DNA of 64,000 nucleotides, from the NCBI GenBank assembly GCA_037178625.1, contig CM074140.1, positions 1,674,001 to 1,738,000 on the forward strand. The letters are read 5' to 3'. Position 1 is the stretch's first letter. Every line of letters begins with the position of its first letter. Under the pieces are notes generated by a model, which saw only the letters and a program-made list of their open reading frames with translations, was not told where the DNA came from and made no database searches. Of the stretch, positions 49,430-60,300 are shown one piece after another. The translations under genes were made by a program, and so were the position numbers. Source of the stretch: Skeletonema tropicum. Its lineage: Eukaryota > Bacillariophyta > Thalassiosirophyceae > Thalassiosirales > Thalassiosiraceae.

Positions 49430-51128
49430 ATAAGCTCACAGTTTCGTCGAATGATTTCGTAAAGAAGATGCCTCTGAAGCATTTTGTCTAAAGAAGTTAG
49501 TTATAGCAAATGCTTTTCTTACACAACAAAGTTCCGAGCTAGCAAGGAAAATAACATCACCCCGATTGATTTTTCATTTCGGTAAAGTAACATTTATCTT
49601 GTCTCCGGATATTCAGTTTCGTCTAGTGAAAGTGAAAGTCTCATCCCCATAGATTCGACATCGTTTGCCGAGTGAGCTCAAATAGATTTTCGTCATCAAT
49701 ACGTTGCACAGCACTTCTCAAGAATGGCGGAAGATTTGCACTCCCTACGAATCTACCATCTTCTCTCCAAATATTTACTAATCATCTGATTCTTCGCATC
49801 GCGTAGCTGCCTCGCTTCATCATGAATTTGATTACTTTCTTCACTCATTTGATTCTCCACATCCTTGAGTTGATTTACTTCATCGGAGATCCGGCCTCTT
49901 AGAATTCTGACTTGTTGGTGACGCCCATTGTTGATTTCCTGCTCTTCGTTCAACAGCCGTACATCATCGCTATCGCTATGGGCTTCGTTAAGTCCAAGTC
50001 GACGTAGGGAAATTAGACGTTGTAGGTTATCAGCTCTCTCTACGAGGTCGTTGTTCATCTGATCCACCTGATTATTCCTCTCTTCGACCTCTATGATTCT
50101 CTCAAGGTATAGACAAACCTGATTATTCCTTTCCCTTAGATCGTCCTCAGCATTACTAAAAGCGGCTGCAATGACTCCCCAATAAGCAACATGGAAGGAC
50201 CCCCTAGCTTCTTCGCTGAGGCTCAGAGGTGCGGTAATGTCGCCACCACGAGATTCGCCTTCTCCGAGGATGAATGTTCTGCATTATTGATGTCAGCATC
50301 AGTGACAATACTTAACATTTCAGCAGTAATACGAGGCCTGACGAGAACACGATGAAGCGTTCCATCTGCCAATACAATGGATGTAAATGGAACGCGACAA
50401 AGAGGACACACATTATTGGCATTTGACCAACGAATGATACACCTGTCGCAGAACGTGTGCCCGCAGACGCTGATGGAAGCAATGCCATCAGTGCCAGGCA
50501 CTTCAAAGCAGATACGGCACTCATTCTCCTCTGTACCGGCAGATGGTTCGGTGGAGCTTACGTGAACGTTATCTTCGTAGCGAAAGTCGGCTGCGACTGC
50601 GACTGCGTCCGCCGAACTCGTCGCGGCTGTGGTCGAGCGCCTTCTTCTCACAGGCGTCAACGTTGATAGCCACCGTGCGCTTTCGTCAATAGCTCGACGG
50701 GGAGTGGAGCTGCGAGGAGGTGTACAGTGAGGATAATTCATTTCGCCGAGATGAAAGAGTAATGGACACGATCACTGTGTTTATGTTGTGTCAAGAAGAT
50801 TTGTTTCGCTTTGTCGTTGACTTTTGCTCGTGTAAGTATGGTACTCTAGTTACACAAGTACACTACATGCATACTCCAAAAGCATGAGAAAGATTCTCGG
50901 AGAATCTACCGTGGTATTAGGATTTGAGTGCTGTATGCGGCGTTTGTAGTACAAAGTCTTTCAATCAAGCAGATAATTAAGGCTGGCTCAAGTCAGAGTT
51001 GATCTACGAGTTTGTTTACGGATCTAGCCGAGGCAATTCGGCGCAGATATTGGCTCGGTCAAGAGGATGAGTCGCAAAAGGTGCTTTTTGTTCTCACGAT
51101 CGTTCTATTTACGACTTATCCAAAGATG
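49430..51128. repeat. Inverted duplication, right arm (RING locus B)
   Basis: Reverse complement of 38,168-39,895. It includes the RING gene copy, its 3' flank and, at the right end, the last few codons and stop of the DEP-DUF1769 gene. The two arms are separated by about 9.5 kb holding DPH2 and the 44-aa repeat gene. Confidence 0.88.
49641..50741 (-). pseudogene. RING-coiled-coil gene, frameshifted copy B
   Basis: The start (MNYPHCTPPRSSTPRRAIDE) and RING domain (ECRICFEVPGTDGIASISVC, GHTFCDRCIIRWSNANN) are intact and close to copy A. A one-base loss near 50,280 (AATGCAGAAC instead of AATGCAAGAAC) then shifts the frame and ends the protein about 170 residues in. The old frame can still be followed through ERADNLQRLISLRRLGLNEA and QLKDVENQMSEESNQIHDEA, breaks again near 49,753, and the family tail LRSAVQRIDDENLFELTRQ is visible up to 49,641. 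It may still make a short RING-only protein of 172 residues. Confidence 0.82.
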
Positions 51129-51848
51129 CTAATCATAACCATTAGATTGAAGCTCACAGAACCACGAAAGTGTTTTTTTGTCATTTCAGAAGCTTTATGG
51201 TGGCAGAGGAAGATTGGGCTCTCTAGCCGAGGCGGTGGCAATCAACGATATCACTTACAACATACCTCTGCATTCCAATGAAGAAAAGGCACCTTTGCAT
51301 TTGGAGCCGGACACAGCAGATGGGGACTCCAGATGGGGACAACAACTCTGACTAACTGACGAAAATTGTTGAAAATACTAAAATTTTTTTGATCGAAGTA
51401 TACATGGTTGGCCAAAAATTCAAGTGTTTCTTAACTGGTTTTACAACAGTCTGGGCTTGTAATAATGACCCGCTAGGCAAGAACCACCTCGGGAGCGGAT
51501 CACATCTCATACATTCCGTCCGTCGTGGTAGTATCGGCGGAAGTGCTCGGCTGGATACTTGAACTCACCGTCAATCAGTGTTTGTAGCGAAAACTATCCG
51601 TACCCATAGTCACCCATGTTGACAATGCATCGGGCCCGATCGGCTGGACATTCTTGTCACCTCCAGCAATTAGTCGTGCCAATCTTCTCCAGCTGATAGA
51701 TCCATTTGTTTGCCGCATCACCTTTGTACCTCTCCTTCAACATTCTCCAACTGAACCTTCCAACCAGCTGCACCTTGCAACCAGCTGCACCTTGAACGAA
51801 TTTCAGCCGATCCGCCTCACACTCAGGTTTGCGTATGCTTGTTTGACT
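51129..51848. other. Intergenic stretch, no gene recognised
   Basis: This lies between the inverted duplication and the Tudor/HTH gene. A direct repeat ACCAGCTGCACCTTG occurs twice near 51,763-51,793. Otherwise featureless. Confidence 0.45.
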
Positions 51849-52721
51849 TCAGCATCCGTCGACACCTCCCCTGCCTGAGTCGTGCGTTTGCTTCAACTTC
51901 TTAATGTGATTGTGTGGTGTGACAACATGATCCCTCTTCTTCTTCGAACCCGCATCGCTCCGCTTTTTACGCTCCACCGTGCCGTTCCTTTCATTAAACT
52001 TTAAGATGCACTCTTTTACCTTCGACTTCCCAACACCAAATGCATGTTGCAACAAGGCATTGGGACCCATGCCTTTGACCCCCCTACTCTTAGCCAGCTC
52101 TATTAGGATTCCATATTTATCTGTCTCCTTCTTCATGTTGACAAGGAGAATATTCTGTTCTGCGGTGAGTTGTCCTGACACATCACGTTTGGTGCAGTTA
52201 TCCCGCAAACGAGCGTCATGCCATCTCGCCCAACCACACGGTTGCTTTTTCTTGCCCCACTCCAACATAGAAATAAGTGGGTGTGGTTTGTTGCTATATT
52301 TTGGGTGCCAACCAGAACATTGTTGGAGGACTTGATAAGTGGTCAGTAATGAAAAGTTGTTATCATTTTCGGCAACGGCTGTTACATCAGCAGCAACTGT
52401 AGTTTGAGATAGGCGTTCACGCCGAGGCTGAATATAGTTGTGTGACAGTAGAGACGGTCCTGGTGGAGTATCATCGTCATCACCTCTCCGACGACGTGCA
52501 GAAGTGACAAGAGGATTACTACTTTGGATACGCCGTGGATGAACGTTTTTTTCAAGGCGGCCGCCGACGGTGAGTTTGATATCAAATGTTCCATCAGTAT
52601 GGACACACAAGACATAGCCTGATCCCCCTTCGCTATCAGGGCAATTGTATCTCCTCTCCCCTTCGATTGTCAGCAGGGCGCCGACGGTCACTACGGATGG
52701 AATCGATGACGGCGGCAGCAT
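51849..52721 (-). CDS. Tudor/Agenet-like plus helix-turn-helix protein, probably transposon-derived
   Basis: 290 residues, single exon. Residues about 12-65 resemble a Tudor or Agenet beta-barrel (LTIEGERRYNCPDSEGGSGY, VLCVHTDGTFDIKLTVGGR). A basic linker follows. Residues about 215-255 (MGPNALLQHAFGVGKSKVKE, CILKFNERNGTVERKK) read as a helix-turn-helix like those at the start of eukaryotic DDE transposases. No catalytic DDE domain follows; the protein ends in a His/Lys-rich tail. The surroundings are repeat-rich. I infer a 5' remnant or a captured DNA-binding part of a DNA transposon. An independent chromatin protein is the alternative. Confidence 0.55.
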   Translation of the reverse strand: MLPPSSIPSVVTVGALLTIEGERRYNCPDSEGGSGYVLCVHTDGTFDIKLTVGGRLEKNVHPRRIQSSNPLVTSARRRRGDDDDTPPGPSLLSHNYIQPRRERLSQTTVAADVTAVAENDNNFSLLTTYQVLQQCSGWHPKYSNKPHPLISMLEWGKKKQPCGWARWHDARLRDNCTKRDVSGQLTAEQNILLVNMKKETDKYGILIELAKSRGVKGMGPNALLQHAFGVGKSKVKECILKFNERNGTVERKKRSDAGSKKKRDHVVTPHNHIKKLKQTHDSGRGGVDGC

Positions 52722-52784
52722 GAGGTACGGTGGAGAGTGGCTAACGATAAAAAAAGTGCAATCATGTCCTGCAAACTACGTAAC

Positions 52785-53020
52785 GCAACAAACTGTTCAA
52801 TTCGAAATTCGAGCTTTCAATGACGGGAAACGGGCAGGGCAACCGAGACTCAATGAAGGGGAGCAAGACTCAATTATATAGGGAAATCAACTTTTACTTG
52901 GGAGGATTTGATGCCGCTTTTGGTTCACTGCTTATCATAGGAGCGATACGTCGGAACATGTCCAAGATCGCTAAATACGAGTACCGGTTAGCGGACGAGA
53001 TAGTAAATATTTGATTTTGA
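52785..53020. repeat. Dispersed repeat R, copy 1
   Basis: The sequence from CTGTTCAATTCGAA onward matches 56,864 onward, sharing GGGCAGGGCAACCGAGACTC, TTTGATGCCGCTTTTGG, ATCATAGGAGCGATACGTCG and GAGTACCGGTTAGCGGACGA. A shorter diverged piece (GAGCTTTCAATGACGGGAGA) lies near 53,601. All copies face the same way. No coding frame is shared. Confidence 0.85.
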
Positions 53021-53029
53021 TTAAATTTA

Positions 53030-53840
53030 ACAAACCGTCGCCCAAGGGTAAATAAATAGGGTATGACTCAAATTTTGGCGGGAAATCTCCACCGCGACGA
53101 TAACACGTATATAAAAAAATAAAGAGGATTTACCGTCTCGTGGTCCAAACCAAATGCGAAAGTCAGTGCCGGTGCGAACAGGAAGATCAGCACCAAACCG
53201 CCGCTCAAGACAACGGCAACCATGGTCCACGTTGCCGCCGCTGAAATAGACCAAGTTAATAGCCATATTATGGTACGATTGGTGGCTGATCGTTACTATG
53301 GATTATTATGTATGTGCTGAAGCCCTCGCCGCTGCCAAATCCCTCGAGGGAAGGCATCATGAGGGCAATATTAGACGGTCAAGTCCGGCGAGCGCCGCCC
53401 ACTGAACAGTGCTTATTGAACGTTCCAAGGAGCGTTTCTGCTGGATCCAAGCACCGCAACATCAACATAATAATCCATGGTAACGATCAGCCATCAATCG
53501 TACCATATTACGGCTAATAACTTGGTCTATTTCAGTGGCGGCAACGTGGACCATGTTGCCCATGGTTGCCGTTGCCTTGAGCGTTGAATGATCAGTTCGA
53601 GCTTTCAATGACGGGAGACGATGTGGCAAGCGCGACTCAATCATCGGGAACCAAAAGTCGTATCGGCACTATTACTTAGGTGATTTGAGTGTGCTTTCTG
53701 GACAACGGTGGACAGTGCTAGGTACAACGTAGGAATACGTAAAAATGGCCCTTGTGTCACAGTTTGGTTTTCACCACGAGACGGTAAGCGTCACACTCTA
53801 TGTGACATACCCTATTTATTTACACCCTTGCTACTGGCGG
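53030..53840. mobile_element. Foldback element with long inverted arms
   Basis: About 53,040-53,310 and 53,466-53,830 are imperfect inverted repeats. Clear paired blocks are GGCTATTAACTTGGTCTATT (minus of 53,247-53,266) against 53,511-53,530, the GCGGCAACGTGGACCATG block, the CACGAGACGGTAA block (53,133-53,145 against 53,775-53,787) and the outer CATACCCTATTTATTTACACC. The centre (53,311-53,465) is unpaired and codes for nothing recognisable. This is the form of a foldback or large MITE with internal decay, and no transposase is present. Confidence 0.7.
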
Positions 53841-55234
53841 GAACAAAATCGCACCTCGGAGAAATTGGCACCGTCCACACAACTCCACACCACCATGGCG
53901 CACCTCGACCCCTATCGCGTCGACACCGTAAACACTACCTACACATAAATTTAGACGACCGTACTGCAGCAACTCTCTCTCCAACACTATTTCTGTGAAG
54001 CGATGCCCTCATTTGATCACAGACCAACGCCATCGCTACATGCTATGACACCAAAGTAAGGGTGCCGGAAAATGGCAGGTTGATGATGCGCTTCCATTAT
54101 GGTCTTCAGATGAATAGTTGGAGTTGCTCTGCCACTTAACAACGTTGCAGGTGCCAACTATATACTATTCGGCGGCTGCCTATTATTTTGAAAGTGTGTC
54201 TGAGTGCTCTATGACGCATGTGGTGGCATAGTGAATTCATGTGGTAAAAATGGATAATTTCCTTCATGTACATCGTAAAGAATAATGCGTTTATCTGATA
54301 GAAAATGGAATGAAAAGGTGCCAAAACTCAGTGAAGTGATGACTATTATATAACAATCAACACTGCCTGACCAGGTTTCTCTATTTCATTGCGGCTTCGA
54401 CATTATTGGACTGGTTGAAATATAACATATTTTGGTGGAAAATGAGGAGCCCTACCCTATCACATAAAGAGTATCTGAAGAGATTTTGAGTATATTTACT
54501 CCGCAAGATAGGGGCCCTTTCATCTTACAACACCAACAGCCGTCTGTTTTGAGCGTTTTACATTGGTTTCAGATTATCTTGTGACTGCTAACTACACCTT
54601 TCCTACCGGATGGTATCAAAACAATTGCGGATGATTCGGCCAACTACTCAATCAATACATGTAATTGGCATGAAATTAATAACACTGATATTAATTATCA
54701 ATTATCGTAATATATAGAAGGACTTTGTGACGCAACATGGCTATTAAATTACCGAAAGCTATAAATATGAGTATGTTCTGATGTTGCCAGGAATGTGCAG
54801 ATTTTATGTCTGCGTCGGTTAGAGCCACATACGATCACAACGAGCTCGATTCGGCCGCCGCCAATGGCGGAATCGAAATCTACATAAAAAACTGGGTTAG
54901 GCGGTGTGTTGTTCATGTTGCTTTTCAACCACTGGACAACATCATTAGCATTACTCTCGCAAAACAGCAAGAATAGGCATGCAGATATGCCGTAGGCATG
55001 CGTCATTCTAGCTCGAAATTTCAGTCCTTGGTGCCAATTTTGTTGATAAGTGCTCCATATCGATGAATTACAGTTTCTTATGCAGAAAATAATGTGTAAT
55101 GATTGATTGGTATGATATGATTAGACTTCTCTATGTATTTTTGTCAAGTATCATGGCCATATTTATGACTCTCACCATTTTGTTAGTGTTTTGAGTGTAA
55201 AATTTGGAAAATCGCACCTCGGCGGAGGTGCCAT
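53841..55234. other. AT-rich intergenic region, no gene recognised
   Basis: Long AT-rich non-coding sequence. The 13-bp AAAATCGCACCTC near 53,847 recurs near 55,212, pointing to more scattered repeat debris. A short hairpin GCACCTC-GGCG-GAGGTGC lies near 55,216-55,233. No gene was seen. Confidence 0.45.
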
Positions 55235-55410
55235 TTGTTTCCCGCCAGTAGCTTGCCGTCGCCAACCCTTTTATTTATACCCTTGACCACAACTACTGTA
55301 AACTCACTCTCATGAACTAAATAATATTGATATGTTTGAGTGTTTGTGGATGCTGAGAAGCGGCCGATCTACGATTAAAGCGATCTTGACTGGTTCCAGA
55401 TTCCAGCTAC
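55235..55410. repeat. Dispersed repeat X, copy 1
   Basis: This matches 57,115-57,295: GTCGCCAACCC, TTTATTTA(T)ACCCTT, CTGTAAACT, GATATGTTTGAGTGTTTGTG, GAAGCGGCC-ATCTACGA and GATCTTGACTG. The two copies are in direct orientation on either side of the AIM24 gene. Confidence 0.85.
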
Positions 55411-55560
55411 AGCGGCTTGCATACCTATTGGTATCGAACCTGCTTTGCTGGATGGACTCCTGAGGTTACTTCTTATCTCTCAGGAAAGGGTGAACATTTC
55501 ATTTCTACTTTCACTTATTATTTTACCTGTAATAACGATGATCATGTTGTTTAATTAACC

Positions 55561-55640
55561 TCCATATTTTGGAGAGTTGGGCATTGAGAAATACAACGCG
55601 AAAGGGAATCCGAGAAATATGACAAGAGAGTACAACATCA
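55561..55640 (-). pseudogene. C-terminal fragment of the AIM24-like gene
   Basis: The blocks GAGAGTTGGGCATTGAGAAA and AAATATGACAAGAGAGTAC mirror 55,820-55,885 (GCGAGTTGGGCATCGAGAAA, AAATATGAGAAGGAAAATG), the sequence coding the membrane segment and start of the tail of the neighbouring gene. It is a short diverged duplicate. Confidence 0.6.
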
Positions 55641-55728
55641 TCCCTCAGGAAATGGTGCATCTTTCATGTCTGCACCTATTTCTACATCAATATGTAGATG
55701 ACTGTCAAGTTGATGAACTTTCGATCTG

Positions 55729-56640
55729 CTACAGTTCATTTTGCCTATACTGTCCACTGCCATATTGTTCTCGTTGTTGTCTATAGGCATAATCATCATT
55801 GGTGTACCCTCCATACTTTGGCGAGTTGGGCATCGAGAAATAGAATGCAAAGAAGAACCCGGCAAATATGAGAAGGAAAATGAGCATAGCGATACAGGCT
55901 CCAATGGGATTCCCACCACCGCTGCTGCCACCGCCATTTTTTGTTCTGGGTGCATCATCGGGACCGATGCTGGGTTTGTGGCTTTGAATGTAAATGACTC
56001 CAGGCCCTTCGAACGAGCAATGCAATCCCTCTCCACTTGTCATTGATCCGACAATTCCAGCCCTCCTACTCGCAAGTTTCATGGATGTTTTCATGGATAC
56101 CGTCCACGCTACGAGATGGCCATTATCAACGCTTCGTTTTTCGCCTGGTGCAAGGATATATTTGTGCATAGAACCAAAGGCACTAATGGCCAGGGTTCCC
56201 TGTCCTGATGCCCGCAGCAGAAAGATCCCTGTACCAGAGTAGTTACCAAACATCGAAAATGGAGATTGCATCGAACTCGAAACATTAACCGAATCGTCAG
56301 CCGCTAGATATGCACCACTGGTCAATACCATTTCCTCTCCACGGACCAGTCGATGGAGAGTTACCCCTCCTGGATCGCATGGTGCAATGAGCGCATCGCC
56401 AGATTGGTTCGGCGAAGTATTCTGAACCTGGGTCGTGAAGAAGCTTTCACGCGTCAAGAATGCTCGTGCCAATCCTGCAAATACCCCACCCGACATTGCC
56501 CCGCGGACGTCGATGTTTTGAGACATGGTGATAACGGCGTCGCTTTCGCAGTGGAAGCCCGTGTTGGGAGGGAGGGCGACGCGGACCGAGGCGAAGGATC
56601 CTTCATTTTTCACCTGCCAACTCGGTTGCTGATATGACAT
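55729..56640 (-). CDS. AIM24/TIGR00266-family protein with C-terminal membrane anchor
   Basis: Single exon, 303 residues. The body is the AIM24 (DUF124) beta-helical barrel: GFHCESDAVITMSQNIDVRG, GGVFAGLARAFLTRESFFTT, LVRGEEMVLTSGAYLAADDS, GTGIFLLRASGQGTLAISAF, KYILAPGEKRSVDNGHLVAW and SGEGLHCSFEGPGVIYIQSH. A Gly/Ser linker leads to one hydrophobic helix (CIAMLIFLLIFAGFFFAFYF) and a Tyr/Gln-rich tail. Yeast AIM24 supports mitochondrial inner-membrane architecture; bacterial relatives are of unclear function. The C-terminal anchor suggests a tail-anchored protein, membrane unknown. Confidence 0.87.
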   Translation of the reverse strand: MSYQQPSWQVKNEGSFASVRVALPPNTGFHCESDAVITMSQNIDVRGAMSGGVFAGLARAFLTRESFFTTQVQNTSPNQSGDALIAPCDPGGVTLHRLVRGEEMVLTSGAYLAADDSVNVSSSMQSPFSMFGNYSGTGIFLLRASGQGTLAISAFGSMHKYILAPGEKRSVDNGHLVAWTVSMKTSMKLASRRAGIVGSMTSGEGLHCSFEGPGVIYIQSHKPSIGPDDAPRTKNGGGSSGGGNPIGACIAMLIFLLIFAGFFFAFYFSMPNSPKYGGYTNDDYAYRQQREQYGSGQYRQNEL

Positions 56641-56863
56641 GATTACTCGAGAATAATACCTTAGCTCCTAAACACCGACTTCTTAGCTGATGCGGTGCGG
56701 CGGAGAATACCTATTATGAGAGCAACAGCCATCGCCATCATAGGAGTAGGTGGTCGACTAGGTTGCTATTTACAGGTGGATTTTGTAGATAATCTATTTA
56801 CAGGTGGATTTTGCTGAATTCTCATTTTTTGAGCAAGATCGATGTCCCTGTCCCTCCAACGCG

Positions 56864-57300
56864 AACTGTTCAATTTGAGCTTTCATGACGGGTTAGCGGA
56901 AACGGGCAGGGCAACCGAGACTCAAGAAGGGGAGCAAGACTCAAATAGGGAAATCAAAGCTGTTTAACGACACATTTACATACTTAGGAGAATTTGATGC
57001 CGCTTTTGGATCACTGCTTATCATAGGAGCGATACGTCGGAACATGTCCAGGATCGCTAAATATGAGTACCGGTTAGCGGACGAGATGGTATATAAATTG
57101 ATTTGAAATTTAACAAACTGTCGCCAACCCTGCTTACTTACTTTATTTACCCTTACCACAACCACAACACTCTGTAAACTAAGTACTCACGCACACTCGT
57201 GAAGTAAATATTTATTTTGATATGTTTGAGTGTTTGTGGATGCGAAGCGGCCAATCTACGAATAAAAAGGATCTTGACTGTTCCAGACTCCAGATGAGTA
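56864..57300. repeat. Dispersed repeats R and X, joined copy
   Basis: Repeat R (56,864-57,115, as at 52,785) is directly followed by repeat X (57,115-57,295, as at 55,235), so the two may be halves of one element of about 430 bp. The end of X lies about 10 bp before the first ATG of the NB-ARC gene, so the repeat forms its promoter or leader. The interval 56,641-56,863 holds a short tandem repeat (TTACAGGTGGATTTTG) near 56,770-56,815. Confidence 0.8.
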
Positions 57301-57305
57301 AGTAG

Positions 57306-60300
57306 ATGGCTCATAAAAGTTGGCAATACAACATTGACATATCACTAAAGTACACTGGCGGATTTGACTGCATTATGATTGGCATCAGAGGACATATGAT
57401 TGGGGATGAAGATAACATCGAGGCTTCAGTTGCGGCTGGCGTTGAAAATGGTAGAAGAGAGGGCGGCGGTGGTAATTATAACATCGATTTTTCGTTTGGA
57501 GAATCGAGAGATGCGTGGGTAGAGCTCGAACAGGCTCTCCGGCAGGCGATTAGCCTAGAATGGGAGGGAACTGATAAAGATGATGTTTCGGTGTTTGAAA
57601 ATTCGCAAAACAATGGCAACAACAACGCCAGTCTATGTCATGAAAGATCGACGTCTACATCAATATTGTCGGGAGAAGTTGGCGATGACATCGATGATGT
57701 TGAGAATCGAACCGTTGAAGAGCCAGAGATCATTAACGCTGGGACAATCCCATCTGAATTAAACCACGACACAGAAGAGATAACAAACGAGAGTGATGTT
57801 ATTTTGGACACTGGAACAGGAGGGTCATCTTTGGATAATGAAGAAGTTGATGATAATAACGCCAACTCATCTTGTGCACAGTGCATCCACCCAATCAATC
57901 CACCTCAGCCACCATTAGACGAAGATTGTCGGGAGGATGGTCAAAATGGAAGTCAGGAGTTGGAAAGTTCTAATACTGTGTGTGATTCATTTCGTAGAAC
58001 TTCGTCTCCCTACCCAGCAGTGGTTAGACCCGAAGCCGCCCTTGTAGATGATAGCAGCAATAACTATCATGCAGAAGTCAATTCTGCTGCTGTGGTAAGC
58101 TGTTCACATCAGCCACATGCTTGCGCATTTCTTTATGATCAACGCTTTTGCTCACAGTCACTTGCCATTCTATTTGCTTTCACTTCAAACGCTCATCTCT
58201 TACAGCCGCCAAGTGCCATGTCAATCACGTCCGAATTGAAGAATAAGGATACACTCTTACGGCGGGAGGTTCTCGTTGATGATATAATATCCAAACTCCA
58301 AGATTCCTCCTTCGCAAATGAATCATATGACTGCGATGATTGCAAAAACGTTGTCTTGCTTCGAGGTTATGGAGGGTAAGATTTGTTTACTTTAATTCAT
58401 TCAATGCAGCGCTGCTGAACGTTTTCTATATCCACCGCTGACACATCATTGTGGCTCGCTCTTACTGTAGCATTGGAAAGTCTGTATTATGCTCAATGGT
58501 GGTGTCAAATCGTACTACCCTTCTGCACTTTGTTGACGGGATTGCATGGCTATCATTATCGCAAGTTCGTGGAGAGGGTATACGTGGAGGCATGACCTTT
58601 GATCTATATGTCGATTTGCTTGAAACAATCTGCAAGCAACTTGATTTGGAGGTGCCATCATTCGATGAACCGATCGCCCTATCTACAGATGATTCTTCGG
58701 TGCTACGACAGAAGGAGCAAGCTGCAATGGAAGCTGCGAAAGCTACAATGTGCCGCCTATTGAGTGATAGACATATCCTCATCGTGCTTGACGATGTTTG
58801 GAGTCGATCGGCAATCTCGTGGCTAAATCTCAGTAATCGGTTGGAAAGCCATTTGAGGGTACTCGTTTCCACGAGGTTGCAAGGAGGATTTCGGAAAGCA
58901 AATGTGGTCGATGTCGGGGAACTTTCACTACAGGAGGCAACAACATTACTGAAACGTGAGAGTGGCTGTCAGCACGCTGTTCTAACTACTGAGGAGGAAT
59001 CGTTAGCAGTCGATATTGTTAAAAGGTGTTCCTTACCCGTTGCTATTTGCATCGCAGGTCGAATGCTGGTATCCTCAAACAATAGGTGTGAAGCTTTCCG
59101 AAAGTTGGCTAATGAAATGTCAGATGCCCTTGCCTTTCATATCGATCCTTATGGTACAACATTTGACTTGACAGATCGATGCTTTGCAGGAGTCGGCGGC
59201 GAGCCTCTGAAGGCGTCATTTGTTGCATTTTCAGTAACATTCACGACAGATGAAGGGAAGCGTGCGTTTGTGTCTGCTGCGGCGGCAACCAACGTTCTCG
59301 ATGCTCTATTGTTGACAGACGACAAGAGAGATCTGGCTTGCATGAACGGGACAATTTTGGTGCTGCAACAGCTACATGACATGGGCTTACTCGAACGACA
59401 GGGTGATATGTTTAAGGTCCGACATGATTCGGGACAAGAGTACGCGAAGCAGGTAATGAACGATAAATGGGAGCGGGAAATCCTCTTCGCGAATCGACTG
59501 AGACGTTCTTTAGGGAAAAAGCTAGGAACAAAGAGTACGAAATGCGCTGAATCACTTGTGTCGGCCTTGCATCTTCTCTATGCAAGAGAATACACAAGTA
59601 AACTCAGCATTGAGAATTACTGGCAGACTGTTGCCGATGATGAATATCTTTTTCAAAGGCTGCTATGGCATGTAATGTCATCAAGTCATCATCAGTCGCA
59701 TCTTCTGGCAACAAATCTTTTATGCTCGCCCTCATTTCTCAAGCGGAGAGTAGCTGCCATGGACATATTGCCTTGTATCAAAGCTCACATACATGACATT
59801 GAAGTGCTTCGCGGGAAATCACATACAAAGAAAGAGCAGAAGAGATTCCAAGGCACAATTGACACGTCATTTGATGTGGTATTAGATTATATCGCCACAG
59901 AGGTAGTAGCCCCTCACGATTCTGGAAGAGTGTATATGTTGCTAGCGTTGCATTTTCAACAGCAATTTAGGTGAGAAAATCAGAAGCAAGTATGATGCCA
60001 ATTACACCTTCACACATAATTCATGAACTTATCTTCACTCTTTAATTGCTTTTGCAGGTTTAGTAATGCGATGGACATGTATTCTAGAGCTTACGCAACA
60101 TTTCAGCGAGAGGGGCTGGAAGAGGATGTAGAGTGGGTGAAAAAGCGTGCTGAAAAGATAGCGTTCAAGCCAATCTGTCTCGTGCCAAAGTCGGCGCCGT
60201 CAGAGCACATTATTCGATTTGAGGATGTTGCACGTCTACTTGCTCAGCAAGAGAATGCCACTACAGAAGAGGAATATACCGACATGGACATTAGCTCAAC

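Noticed and set aside
48951..49462. Ser/Leu/Cys-rich open frames on the plus strand
   Set aside because: Overlapping frames of similar length with no start context, domain or homology; the composition follows a pyrimidine-rich sequence.
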